NCBI GenBank assembly: GCA_965662485.1
Contig: CBFIIL010000025.1
Coordinates: forward strand, 1 to 22,587
Direction: 5' to 3'
Length of the DNA stretch: 22,587 nucleotides
Source: UBA3537 sp965662485
GTDB taxonomy: Bacteria; Bacteroidota; Bacteroidia; Flavobacteriales; Flavobacteriaceae
Shown here: one piece after another, positions 13,289-19,920 of the stretch
Numbering within the stretch: position 1 is the first letter of the stretch
How the letters are laid out: every line of letters begins with the position of its first letter
Made by a program: the position numbers and the translations under genes
The notes under the pieces: generated by a model
Seen by the model: the letters and a program-made list of their open reading frames with translations, nothing else
Told to the model about the DNA's origin: nothing
The model's database searches: none

Positions 13289-14116
13289 TTAATTGAATTG
13301 AACGATTCTTATTTCATCGTCTTTATAACACTTAGCTCCCTGTTCAATTTCTATAGCAGTTGCGCTAATTGCTGTAAAATCTATTCGTACACCATTTCTG
13401 TAAACATTTACTTTTTTTGGGTCAGATATCGTCAAAGGTGTTTGAAACTGTAGTTGTCCGTCTTGGGCTATGTGTAGTACAACCTCTTCTTTAAAAAGAT
13501 TAGACACAGATGTTTTCTTTAATGTTCCTGTTTGAGGATCAACCACCATAATTTCCTGAGGTTGAGGGTCATTTTCTAACCCTGCTATTGCTAATGTATT
13601 TGTATTGGTTGTTGTTATTGTTGTAGGTTCTGTTAATGGTCCACCCAAAATTATTTCATTATTTTTTATGGATAACCCATTTGTAGCACTTATAGATTGA
13701 TTTACCCAAGTTGTGCCATCAAAAGTATATATGTCACCTGTGGCTTCATCAACATAGATGTTTCCTGCACTTGGAGAATTGGGATTATTTGTTGTAGGAG
13801 CACCATTCCCTGTAAAAATTTCTGGTTCATTACCAAGACGATTCCATTTTGCACCATCCCAATAATAATATCCTGGCGTAATATCTGAAACAGTAGAGGT
13901 GTTATAAACTAGTAAACTTTCTATATTGCCATTGATAATCGTTTGTGTATCTGTAGAACTTGTCAATGGAACTTGTGGAAGTAAAACTCCGCGGTCTGCA
14001 GCAACAACTTCCAATTGTGAAGAAGGATTAGGTTGTGGTGTTCCTATTCCAACCTGAGAGTATAATCCTGATGAAAATAGAATAGTCGAAAAGTAGACGT
14101 AAAATTTTAGAGGCAT
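13289..14116 (-). CDS. Secreted 'VGIGT' protein of unknown function, first gene of the trio
   Basis: From ATG 14116 the protein has 275 residues with a proper signal peptide (MPLKFYVYFSTILFSSGLYS). An in-frame ATG at 14182 would add 22 residues before the signal and would start inside the tandem repeat, so I reject it. The mature start QVGIGTPQPNPSSQLEV, then GVLLPQVP and LLVYNT, is the well-known N-terminus of many Bacteroidota secreted and tail-fibre-like proteins. YYYWDGAKW (83-91) and GNIYVDEATGDIYTFDGTTWV (118-138, with a related segment in the third gene) follow. Then come blocks A (NGLSI, ILGGPL), B (MVVDPQTGTLKK) and C (VNVYRNGVRI to the C-terminus) shared with the second gene. Function is unknown. 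Confidence 0.75.
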   Translation of the reverse strand: MPLKFYVYFSTILFSSGLYSQVGIGTPQPNPSSQLEVVAADRGVLLPQVPLTSSTDTQTIINGNIESLLVYNTSTVSDITPGYYYWDGAKWNRLGNEPEIFTGNGAPTTNNPNSPSAGNIYVDEATGDIYTFDGTTWVNQSISATNGLSIKNNEIILGGPLTEPTTITTTNTNTLAIAGLENDPQPQEIMVVDPQTGTLKKTSVSNLFKEEVVLHIAQDGQLQFQTPLTISDPKKVNVYRNGVRIDFTAISATAIEIEQGAKCYKDDEIRIVQFN

Positions 14117-14152
14117 AAAACTTTTACTTAATTGATTGCAATTAACTAATAA

Positions 14153-14183
14153 AAAATGAATTTTAATAGTGTCATGTAACAAA
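14153..14183 (-). promoter_or_regulatory. Weak promoter of the secreted-protein trio abutting the tandem repeat
   Basis: The minus strand has TTTG (14183-14180), exactly 19 bases, then TTCATTTT (14160-14153), a degenerate -7 element (4 of 6 defined bases). The -33 TTTG includes the last three bases of the proximal 20-bp repeat. A poor -7 box beside upstream direct repeats is the usual layout of an activator-dependent promoter. Confidence 0.45.
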
Positions 14184-14220
14184 CGGCCATTTGACGTAAT
14201 AAACGGCCATCTGACGTAAT
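14181..14220. repeat. Tandem 20-bp direct repeat, probable activator-binding sites
   Basis: Two adjacent copies of a 20-base unit, AAACGGCCATTTGACGTAAT at 14181-14200 and the same with one change (T to C at its eleventh base) at 14201-14220. A degenerate third half may lie at 14171-14180 (GTCATGTAAC). A 20-base period puts both copies on nearly the same face of the helix. They lie 65 to 104 bases upstream of the first trio gene and just after the radA stop. Regulators that bind direct repeats at about two helical turns, such as LytTR-type response regulators common in Bacteroidota, are candidates; none is encoded here. Confidence 0.8.
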
Positions 14221-14235
14221 ATTCGGGAAAATTTG

Positions 14236-15594
14236 TTAGATAAAGTTCAACAAATCTTCTATTTTTGACAACAATTGAATTTGAATTTTTGTCGATTTTA
14301 GACTAAACTTGTTGTGCTTTGCAATAAAAATGGTCTCAAAACCAAGCTTTTCGGCCTCCATAATACGCTGGTCTACACGTTGTACAGGGCGTATTTCACC
14401 TGATAAACCTACTTCTGCTGCAAAACAAAAATTTTCTGTTATCGCATCGTCGTTATTTGAGGATAAAATTGCAGCAACAACGGCCAAATCTATAGCAGGA
14501 TCATCTACAGTTATCCCCCCTGTAATGTTTAGAAAAACATCTTTTGCACCTAGCCGAAAACCTGCTCGTTTTTCCAATACTGCCAACAACATATTAAGGC
14601 GTTTGGCATTAAATCCTGTTGCACTTCGTTGAGGCGTTCCATAAACTGCAGAACTCACCAAAGCTTGTACTTCAACCAACAGCGGCCGCATGCCCTCTAA
14701 TGTAACTGCAATAGCATTCCCAGAAAGTGAACTATCTTTCTTAGAAATTAAAATCTCCGAAGGGTTTTGAACTTCCCTAAGCCCGCTCCCTTGCATTTCA
14801 TAAATTCCTAACTCGTGTGTAGATCCAAAACGGTTTTTGTGTGCTCGTAATATTCTAAAGACATGATTTCTATCGCCTTCAAATTGTAAAACGGTATCCA
14901 CCATATGCTCTAAAATTTTTGGCCCAGCAATACTTCCATCTTTTGTAATATGACCAATGAGAATAACTGGTGTGGCGGTTTCTTTAGCAAATTTCATCAA
15001 TTCAGAAGTGCATTGTTTTATTTGAGAAACACTACCGGCTGATGCTTCTATAAACTCGCTTTGTAGTGTTTGAATAGAATCTATGACTAAAATATCTGGC
15101 TCTAGACTTTCAATTTGCTTAAAAATATGTTGGGTTTTGGTTTCAGTTAAAATATAGCATTGTTCGCCATTTGGATGAATACGTTCTGCGCGGAGTTTGA
15201 TTTGTTTCTGACTTTCTTCTCCAGAAACATATAAAGTCTTATAAGGTAATTTTAAAGATAGCTGAAGCATAAGTGTGCTTTTCCCAATACCTGGCTCTCC
15301 TCCCAGTAGTATCAACGACCCAGGAACAATTCCTCCGCCCAAAACTCTATTGAGTTCATTGTCTGTGGTGTTTAGTCTTGGTGTTTTACTCGTATCAATT
15401 TCAGAAATTTTTAATGGTTTTGACACGCGTTCCTTAGAAAGAGAAGTCGAAGATTTCCAGTCACTTTTATTTGGTTTTTGTACAACTTCCTCAACAATTG
15501 AATTCCACGATTTACAGGACGTACATTGCCCCTGCCATTTCGCATATTGAGCGCCACAATTCTGACAAAAAAATGTTGTTTTTACCTTTGCCAT
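14236..15594 (-). CDS. radA: DNA repair protein RadA (Sms)
   Basis: This 452-residue RecA-related ATPase promotes branch migration in recombination and repair. The N-terminal C4 zinc finger has cysteines 10, 13, 24 and 27 (CQNCGAQYAKWQGQCTSC). The ATPase domain has Walker A GGEPGIGKST (98-107) and Walker B ILVIDSIQT (about 168-176). The RadA signature KNRFG is at 253-257. A Lon-type S5 domain forms the C-terminus (about 270-450, VQALVSS, NITGGITVDDPA, AEVGLSGEIRPV). Length and order are normal. Its ATG shares one base with the stop of the upstream esterase-like gene (TAATG), so the two are translationally coupled. Confidence 0.97.
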   Translation of the reverse strand: MAKVKTTFFCQNCGAQYAKWQGQCTSCKSWNSIVEEVVQKPNKSDWKSSTSLSKERVSKPLKISEIDTSKTPRLNTTDNELNRVLGGGIVPGSLILLGGEPGIGKSTLMLQLSLKLPYKTLYVSGEESQKQIKLRAERIHPNGEQCYILTETKTQHIFKQIESLEPDILVIDSIQTLQSEFIEASAGSVSQIKQCTSELMKFAKETATPVILIGHITKDGSIAGPKILEHMVDTVLQFEGDRNHVFRILRAHKNRFGSTHELGIYEMQGSGLREVQNPSEILISKKDSSLSGNAIAVTLEGMRPLLVEVQALVSSAVYGTPQRSATGFNAKRLNMLLAVLEKRAGFRLGAKDVFLNITGGITVDDPAIDLAVVAAILSSNNDDAITENFCFAAEVGLSGEIRPVQRVDQRIMEAEKLGFETIFIAKHNKFSLKSTKIQIQLLSKIEDLLNFI

Positions 15595-16733
15595 TAGTAC
15601 CCAAATTCTGCTTGTATTCGATCGGCTCTCTCCAATAAATCGTCTTTTGTAATGCCATCAATTTCTTGATAAATATAGGCTTCTCGATAGGTTTTCATGG
15701 CTTTTTTTGGATTCCCTGTAGCTTCATAGAAGCGCCCCATGTAATAATTGTGTAAAAGGGATTCTGGATAAGAGTCGCGTGCCAATTTTCCTAAATCCTT
15801 AAAATATTCAAAACGTTCATTTTTATTAATGGCAGTAGCTATGGCTCGAAAATCATTGAGAAGGATTTGCTTTTCAATACCAAAAAGGGTTTTTATTTTT
15901 TCATATTTTTCGATTAAATAATCTACTGGAGATGTTTCCAATGTGAGAATATAATTTTTGTATTCAGAGCGTGAAATTGGTTGATAAATTAAAAAGATGT
16001 GTTGTAGGGCTTTTGGTAAAGAAATATTGACTAGCCCATAATGATCTGCGCCATCAAAATCATCAAACTCATAAAATAAATTATCAGATTCAATAGCCTC
16101 TAAATTAATGTTTAACTCAAAAATCTCTTTGCGTTGTTCTCTAAAATCTTCACTGGCAGTTGACATATAATAAAAAACAGGAGATTTTAAATCTTTTAAT
16201 CGTTTTGTAAGGTTTGTATCCATATATGGCGACATGCTTGGGCTTAAAGCGATATAGGCCTGGAATAGTGGTGCTTTTCGAAAGCTAAAGAAATTAATGA
16301 AATTTGCAGATTTACCATGTCCTACTGCAACTTTAAAACCTCCAACTCGATAATTTTCTTCTAAAAATGGTACTAGCTCTGCACCTAAAAATTCATAAAA
16401 TTTTGCCCCCTCTTGGGTGGGAAAAAAAGTAGCGTCGGAAACAAACAAATCATCGGACCTTGTCCCATCTTGATTAACCCCTACGACTATCGCTTCTGGC
16501 ATATCATCCCAATAGGAAGTATAATCCACATTACCCACTACAATTTCAAAGAGAAAATCGCCATCTAAAACTAATATTAATGGGTAAAACTTTTCAGCGT
16601 TTTCCTCATAGTTTCTTGGCAATTGTATCTTTAGTTCTCGAGATCCTAGCCGATCTGATTCGATGTATTCGTACTGAGTTTGTGCAAATAAAGATGTTGT
16701 GCAAAACATTGCAAAAAGGATTAATCGTCTCAT
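15594..16733 (-). CDS. Secreted esterase-fold protein with a substituted nucleophile and C-terminal TPR-like motif
   Basis: From ATG 16733 the protein has 379 residues and a signal peptide (MRRLILFAMFCTTSLFAQ). Starting at the in-frame TTG 16760 would add nine residues before it, so I prefer 16733. Residues about 30-280 resemble the putative esterase (esterase D/Fes-type alpha/beta hydrolase) family: YPLILVLDGD (50-59), VVGVNQDG (83-90), AVGHGKSANF (136-145), and DHYGLV as a likely catalytic His. In active members the elbow reads GHSxGG; here it is GHGKSA, so Gly140 stands where the Ser nucleophile should be. A TPR-like helix pair (about 326-356) ends the protein. It may be inactive, use Ser142, or bind rather than cleave. 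An inverted repeat covers its start codon. Confidence 0.8.
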   Translation of the reverse strand: MRRLILFAMFCTTSLFAQTQYEYIESDRLGSRELKIQLPRNYEENAEKFYPLILVLDGDFLFEIVVGNVDYTSYWDDMPEAIVVGVNQDGTRSDDLFVSDATFFPTQEGAKFYEFLGAELVPFLEENYRVGGFKVAVGHGKSANFINFFSFRKAPLFQAYIALSPSMSPYMDTNLTKRLKDLKSPVFYYMSTASEDFREQRKEIFELNINLEAIESDNLFYEFDDFDGADHYGLVNISLPKALQHIFLIYQPISRSEYKNYILTLETSPVDYLIEKYEKIKTLFGIEKQILLNDFRAIATAINKNERFEYFKDLGKLARDSYPESLLHNYYMGRFYEATGNPKKAMKTYREAYIYQEIDGITKDDLLERADRIQAEFGY

Positions 16734-16767
16734 TAAATTGGCATTAATTTGAACTGCCAAGTTAATG
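16731..16767. promoter_or_regulatory. 13-bp inverted repeat that would hide the start codon of the esterase-like gene
   Basis: CATTAAATTGGCA (16731-16743) and TGCCAAGTTAATG (16755-16767) are complementary at 12 of 13 positions around an 11-base loop. In the leftward mRNA the AUG start codon is the last three bases of the stem. The core TTGGCA-N11-TGCCAA could equally be a protein-binding site on the DNA. No T-run follows, so it is not a terminator. Confidence 0.6.
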
Positions 16768-16809
16768 AAATCAGTTAAAAAAAAGAAGTTAAATAAAAGT
16801 TTGTTTTGC

Positions 16810-17772
16810 TTAGTGCTTTGGGTTGAATTTATTAAAAAAAGGCAATAATATTAGAGATACTCCCCCTAAAACAACAAGCATAATAGTTTGTGAAGTCCAC
16901 ATGATCCAACCAAAAGCAAGACTGGGAGCTTCGGCAACACCAAAAATTGAAAATGCAGCATAAATAGCTAGTGGATAGGCTCCTATACCACCGTTTGTAA
17001 GAGCAATACTAAACCCTGCTGCAATAAATCCTATTAGAACTGCCGAAAATGGGAGGTTTGAAATTGCATCAAGAGAAAATGTGGTCACATAAAACATCAT
17101 TACATACATTACCCAAATAAAAAGTGTATGAGCAATAAATGACCATTTCTTTTTCATTTTAAAAATGCTTAAAGCCCCCTCCAAAAATCCCATAAAAAAG
17201 GCTTTTAATTTGAGTATAAGTGGATGTTCTCCTTTTTTGAACAACACATAAAGTCCAAAAAGGATTGTGACAAATAACATCAAAAACAACCATTGCTTTT
17301 TAAAGTTTACATCTGCAAACAGAAAGTTGTAAATAAAGTCAAATTCCAAGAAAAACGTTATAATAACAATCAAAAACATTACAAGAGCATCTGCAACACG
17401 TTCGGCTACAATAGTTCCAAAGCCTTTTTCGAAAGGAACTCCTTCATAATTAGTTAGAATTGTAGCCCGAGAGACCTCACCTGCGCGAGGTATTGTATAA
17501 TTGATCAAATAGGCTGAAAACACGGCCATTAAACTATTTGGAAAACGTAAGGTATATCCCATGGGCTCTATCATAAACTTCCAACGATAGGCACGAGATA
17601 TATGACTTAAAATACCAAGAAAAACACCTAAACCAATCCATAAATAATTGACATTTTTGAAATATATTATAAGTGTTTCAATGGGTGTTTTTTGCAGTGA
17701 ATACCATACCAAAATCCCTCCTAACAAAAGTGGTAATACAGTTTTCAGGATGGACTTAACGGATGTATTCAA
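16810..17772 (-). CDS. Flippase-like integral membrane protein (lysylphosphatidylglycerol synthase TM / UPF0104 family)
   Basis: This 320-residue protein has about eight hydrophobic segments and the family signatures SHISRAYRWKFMIEP (about 56-70), INYTIPRAGEVSRATIL (about 90-106), ERVADALVMFLI (about 124-135) and NGGIGAYPLAIYAAF (about 259-273). Members are inner-membrane proteins thought to move or modify lipids; the soluble aminoacyl-transfer domain of MprF is absent, so it is not an MprF synthase. The start is TTG at 17772, 5 bases after the panD stop; the next in-frame ATG would remove two membrane segments. Gene order panC-panD-flippase on one strand suggests an operon, which recurs in this family of bacteria as far as I recall. 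Confidence 0.85.
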   Translation of the reverse strand: MNTSVKSILKTVLPLLLGGILVWYSLQKTPIETLIIYFKNVNYLWIGLGVFLGILSHISRAYRWKFMIEPMGYTLRFPNSLMAVFSAYLINYTIPRAGEVSRATILTNYEGVPFEKGFGTIVAERVADALVMFLIVIITFFLEFDFIYNFLFADVNFKKQWLFLMLFVTILFGLYVLFKKGEHPLILKLKAFFMGFLEGALSIFKMKKKWSFIAHTLFIWVMYVMMFYVTTFSLDAISNLPFSAVLIGFIAAGFSIALTNGGIGAYPLAIYAAFSIFGVAEAPSLAFGWIMWTSQTIMLVVLGGVSLILLPFFNKFNPKH

Positions 17773-17777
17773 TAGAA

Positions 17778-18128
17778 TTATTTCAAAAGGTTTGTAGCTT
17801 CATCAGGAAAAACTAAGGAAGGTTTGAATGTTTTGGCTTCTTCTTGACTCATCATTGCATAAGTGATTAAAATCAGAACATCTCCAATATTTACTTTGTG
17901 GGCGGCAGCTCCATTAAGTGTAATTTCTCCAGATTTTCTTGGACCTGGTATAACATAAGTTTCTAAGCGTTCGCCATTGTTATTATTAACAACTTGAATT
18001 TTTTCACCCTGAACAATATTAGCGGCATCCATCAAATCTTCATCGATAGTGATACTTCCAATATAATTTAAGTCAGCGCCAGTAACTTTGACGCGGTGAA
18101 TTTTTGATTTAACAACGTGTATTAGCAT
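17778..18128 (-). CDS. panD: Aspartate 1-decarboxylase PanD
   Basis: This 116-residue enzyme converts L-aspartate to beta-alanine for pantothenate and coenzyme A synthesis. It is a pyruvoyl enzyme made by self-cleavage between Gly24 and Ser25, seen here in YIGSITID. Other catalytic residues are in their standard places: Lys9, Arg54, Tyr58 and Asn72 (TLNGAAA). The length is normal. It lies 13 bases after panC on the same strand, so both steps that feed pantothenate assembly are made together. Confidence 0.96.
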   Translation of the reverse strand: MLIHVVKSKIHRVKVTGADLNYIGSITIDEDLMDAANIVQGEKIQVVNNNNGERLETYVIPGPRKSGEITLNGAAAHKVNIGDVLILITYAMMSQEEAKTFKPSLVFPDEATNLLK

Positions 18129-18141
18129 ACTGCAAATGTAA

Positions 18142-18993
18142 TTAATTTAATGCGATATTATCAATCAATCGAACCTCTCGAACATAGGCTGCTATAAAGG
18201 CGCGGTACTTCATTTTGTCTTGTTTTTGGCCCATTGGTTCAAGTGTCGATTCATTTGATATTTCAAAATATTCTAATGTTAAAATTGGATCGTTTTCAAA
18301 CTGTCGAACAACCCATTCTTTAATTTTAGTGGCATCTTCTGTGCCAAATTTTTCTTTAGAAGCTTTCAATGTTCTAAAAATTTTGGTCACATGCACTTGT
18401 TCTTTTTCTGTTAGACGCACATTTCTTGAACTCATTGCCAAACCATTTTTTTCTCTTGCAATTGGACAGCCCACTATTTTTACTGGAAATTTTGTAAGCT
18501 CTACCAATTTTCTGATAATAGCCAATTGCTGAAAATCTTTCTCTCCAAAGTAAGCATTATTGGGCTGAACAATTTCAAATAAACGTTGGACAACCGTACC
18601 CACACCATCAAAATGACCTGGTCTAAATTTTCCTTCCATTTGATGTTCTAGGCCATCAAAATTAAAAGATTGTTTTGAAACAGTTTCTCCATAAATATCT
18701 TTTGGTTCAGGAGCATAAACGACAATTTTGGATGATGATAATGTTTTGAGTTTTTCTAAATCTGCTTCTAAAGTTCTAGGGTAATGATCCAAATCGGAAG
18801 CATTATTAAATTGGGTTGGATTGACAAAAATACTAACTACAACACAGTCATTGTCTTTTAAAGCGCTTTGTATTAATGACAAATGTCCTTGATGCAAAGC
18901 ACCCATAGTTGGCACAAAACCAAGACTAAAATGTTCTTCTCTAAATGGCGCTAACATAGTATTGAGCGCATGTTTTGTTGCAAAAACTTTCAT
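18142..18993 (-). CDS. panC: Pantothenate synthetase PanC
   Basis: This enzyme joins pantoate and beta-alanine with ATP to make pantothenate. From ATG 18993 it has 283 residues, the normal size. Motifs: MGALHQGHLSLI (30-41, the HIGH-type ATP motif), FVNPTQF (56-62), EGKFRPGHFDGV (120-131), FGEKDFQQ (149-156) and MSSRN (187-191, KMSKS-like). An in-frame ATG at 19044 would add 17 residues, but the likely promoter -7 box (19022-19015) lies between the two, so the shorter form is right. panD follows by 13 bases. The gene diverges from the GlgA-like gene. Confidence 0.95.
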   Translation of the reverse strand: MKVFATKHALNTMLAPFREEHFSLGFVPTMGALHQGHLSLIQSALKDNDCVVVSIFVNPTQFNNASDLDHYPRTLEADLEKLKTLSSSKIVVYAPEPKDIYGETVSKQSFNFDGLEHQMEGKFRPGHFDGVGTVVQRLFEIVQPNNAYFGEKDFQQLAIIRKLVELTKFPVKIVGCPIAREKNGLAMSSRNVRLTEKEQVHVTKIFRTLKASKEKFGTEDATKIKEWVVRQFENDPILTLEYFEISNESTLEPMGQKQDKMKYRAFIAAYVREVRLIDNIALN

Positions 18994-19014
18994 TTTTTGA
19001 AAATTAACGGCTTG

Positions 19015-19022
19015 CAAACTTA
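19015..19022 (-). promoter_or_regulatory. Promoter -7 element of the panC-panD run
   Basis: The minus strand reads TAAGTTTG, a full TAnnTTTG match 21 bases before the ATG at 18993. TATG stands 19 bases upstream as a three-of-four match to the -33 box. It decides the panC start. Confidence 0.55.
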
Positions 19023-19053
19023 AGCTATTAGCGTTAATCTGCATAAAATTTTG

Positions 19054-19061
19054 TACTTTTG
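19054..19061 (+). promoter_or_regulatory. Promoter -7 element of the GlgA-like, DUF4270 and glmS run
   Basis: TACTTTTG matches TAnnTTTG 37 bases before the ATG at 19099. No good -33 element is seen. It lies 32 bases from the facing panC element, so the two promoters may interfere. Confidence 0.5.
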
Positions 19062-19098
19062 CATGATTTTTGTTGATAATAACTAAGAAGAAGAATTT

Positions 19099-19908
19099 AT
19101 GAAAGACAAGAGAATATTATACGTATCATCAGAAGTAATTCCCTATTTACCAGAAACAGAGATTTCTTCTATGTCCTTTGAAGCTCCAAGAATGGTAAAC
19201 AAACAAGGGGGACAAATACGAATATTCATGCCACGCTATGGTAACATCAATGAACGCCGTCATCAACTTCATGAGGTGATTCGTTTGTCTGGAATTAATT
19301 TAGTTGTCAATGATTTAGATATGCCACTTATTATCAAAGTTGCATCAATCCCAAAAGAAAGAATTCAAGTTTATTTTATTGACAATGAAGAATACTTTAA
19401 AAGAAAAGCAACTTTTACAGATGAAGATGGAAAATTGTTTGAAGACAATGACGAGCGTGCCATTTTCTTCGCAAAGGGTGTCATTGAAACCGTGAAAAAA
19501 CTCAATTGGGCACCAGATATCATACATGTTCATGGATGGATGGCATCATTATTACCCCTATATTTGAAAGAATATTACAAAGATGAACCCCTTTTTAGTG
19601 AAAGCAAAATTGTAACTTCTATATACGAGCAAAGCTTTGATGAAGAACTTAATAATGAATTAATTAACAAGATTAAGTTTGATGAAATTGAAGACAATCA
19701 CCTTGAAAATTTAAATCCCCCAAATTATATCAACCTAATGAAAACTGCTATTGATTTTTCTGATGGACTTATCAAAGGCTCGAAGGATCTTCCTAAAGAA
19801 TTAGAAACATATATTGATGGCTTTGAAAAGCCTGTTTTGGAGTACCAGTACCCTGAAGAATTTGCAGAAGCATACACCGATTTTTATACAACTAAAATTT
19901 TAAGTTAG
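19099..19908 (+). CDS. Glycogen/starch synthase-like protein, single N-terminal GT5 domain
   Basis: This 269-residue protein matches only the N-terminal half of GlgA (starch synthase catalytic domain), which is about 470-490 residues in full. Recognisable parts are RILYVSSEVIPY at the start, IRIFMPRYGNINERRHQLHEV, FIDNEEYFKR, DNDERAIFFAKGVIETVKKLNWAPDIIHVHGWMASLLPLYLK, and a last stretch like the domain's closing loop. The C-terminal GT1-type half that holds the ADP-glucose site is absent. The N-terminal KTGGL motif that binds the nucleotide sugar is also gone: after SEVIPY the sequence reads LPETEISSM. It is therefore unlikely to make glycogen. The gene starts a rightward run with a DUF4270 lipoprotein gene 12 bases later and then glmS, an order I recall from other flavobacteria, which argues for a conserved non-catalytic role. 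Confidence 0.82.
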   Translation: MKDKRILYVSSEVIPYLPETEISSMSFEAPRMVNKQGGQIRIFMPRYGNINERRHQLHEVIRLSGINLVVNDLDMPLIIKVASIPKERIQVYFIDNEEYFKRKATFTDEDGKLFEDNDERAIFFAKGVIETVKKLNWAPDIIHVHGWMASLLPLYLKEYYKDEPLFSESKIVTSIYEQSFDEELNNELINKIKFDEIEDNHLENLNPPNYINLMKTAIDFSDGLIKGSKDLPKELETYIDGFEKPVLEYQYPEEFAEAYTDFYTTKILS

Positions 19909-19920
19909 TCCCAATATTTT

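Noticed and set aside
11981..14116. Type IX secretion substrates
   Set aside because: None of the three proteins ends with a recognisable type IX C-terminal sorting domain; they end in their own beta-rich modules.
14117..14182. Start of the first trio gene at 14182
   Set aside because: It would put 22 residues before a complete signal peptide and start within the tandem repeat, upstream of the likely promoter.
14171..14220. Short CRISPR-like array
   Set aside because: Only two repeat copies, directly adjacent with no spacer, and no cas genes nearby. The position next to a promoter fits regulatory sites.
18994..19044. N-terminal extension of PanC from the ATG at 19044
   Set aside because: It would add 17 residues foreign to the family and start upstream of the likely panC -7 element at 19022-19015.
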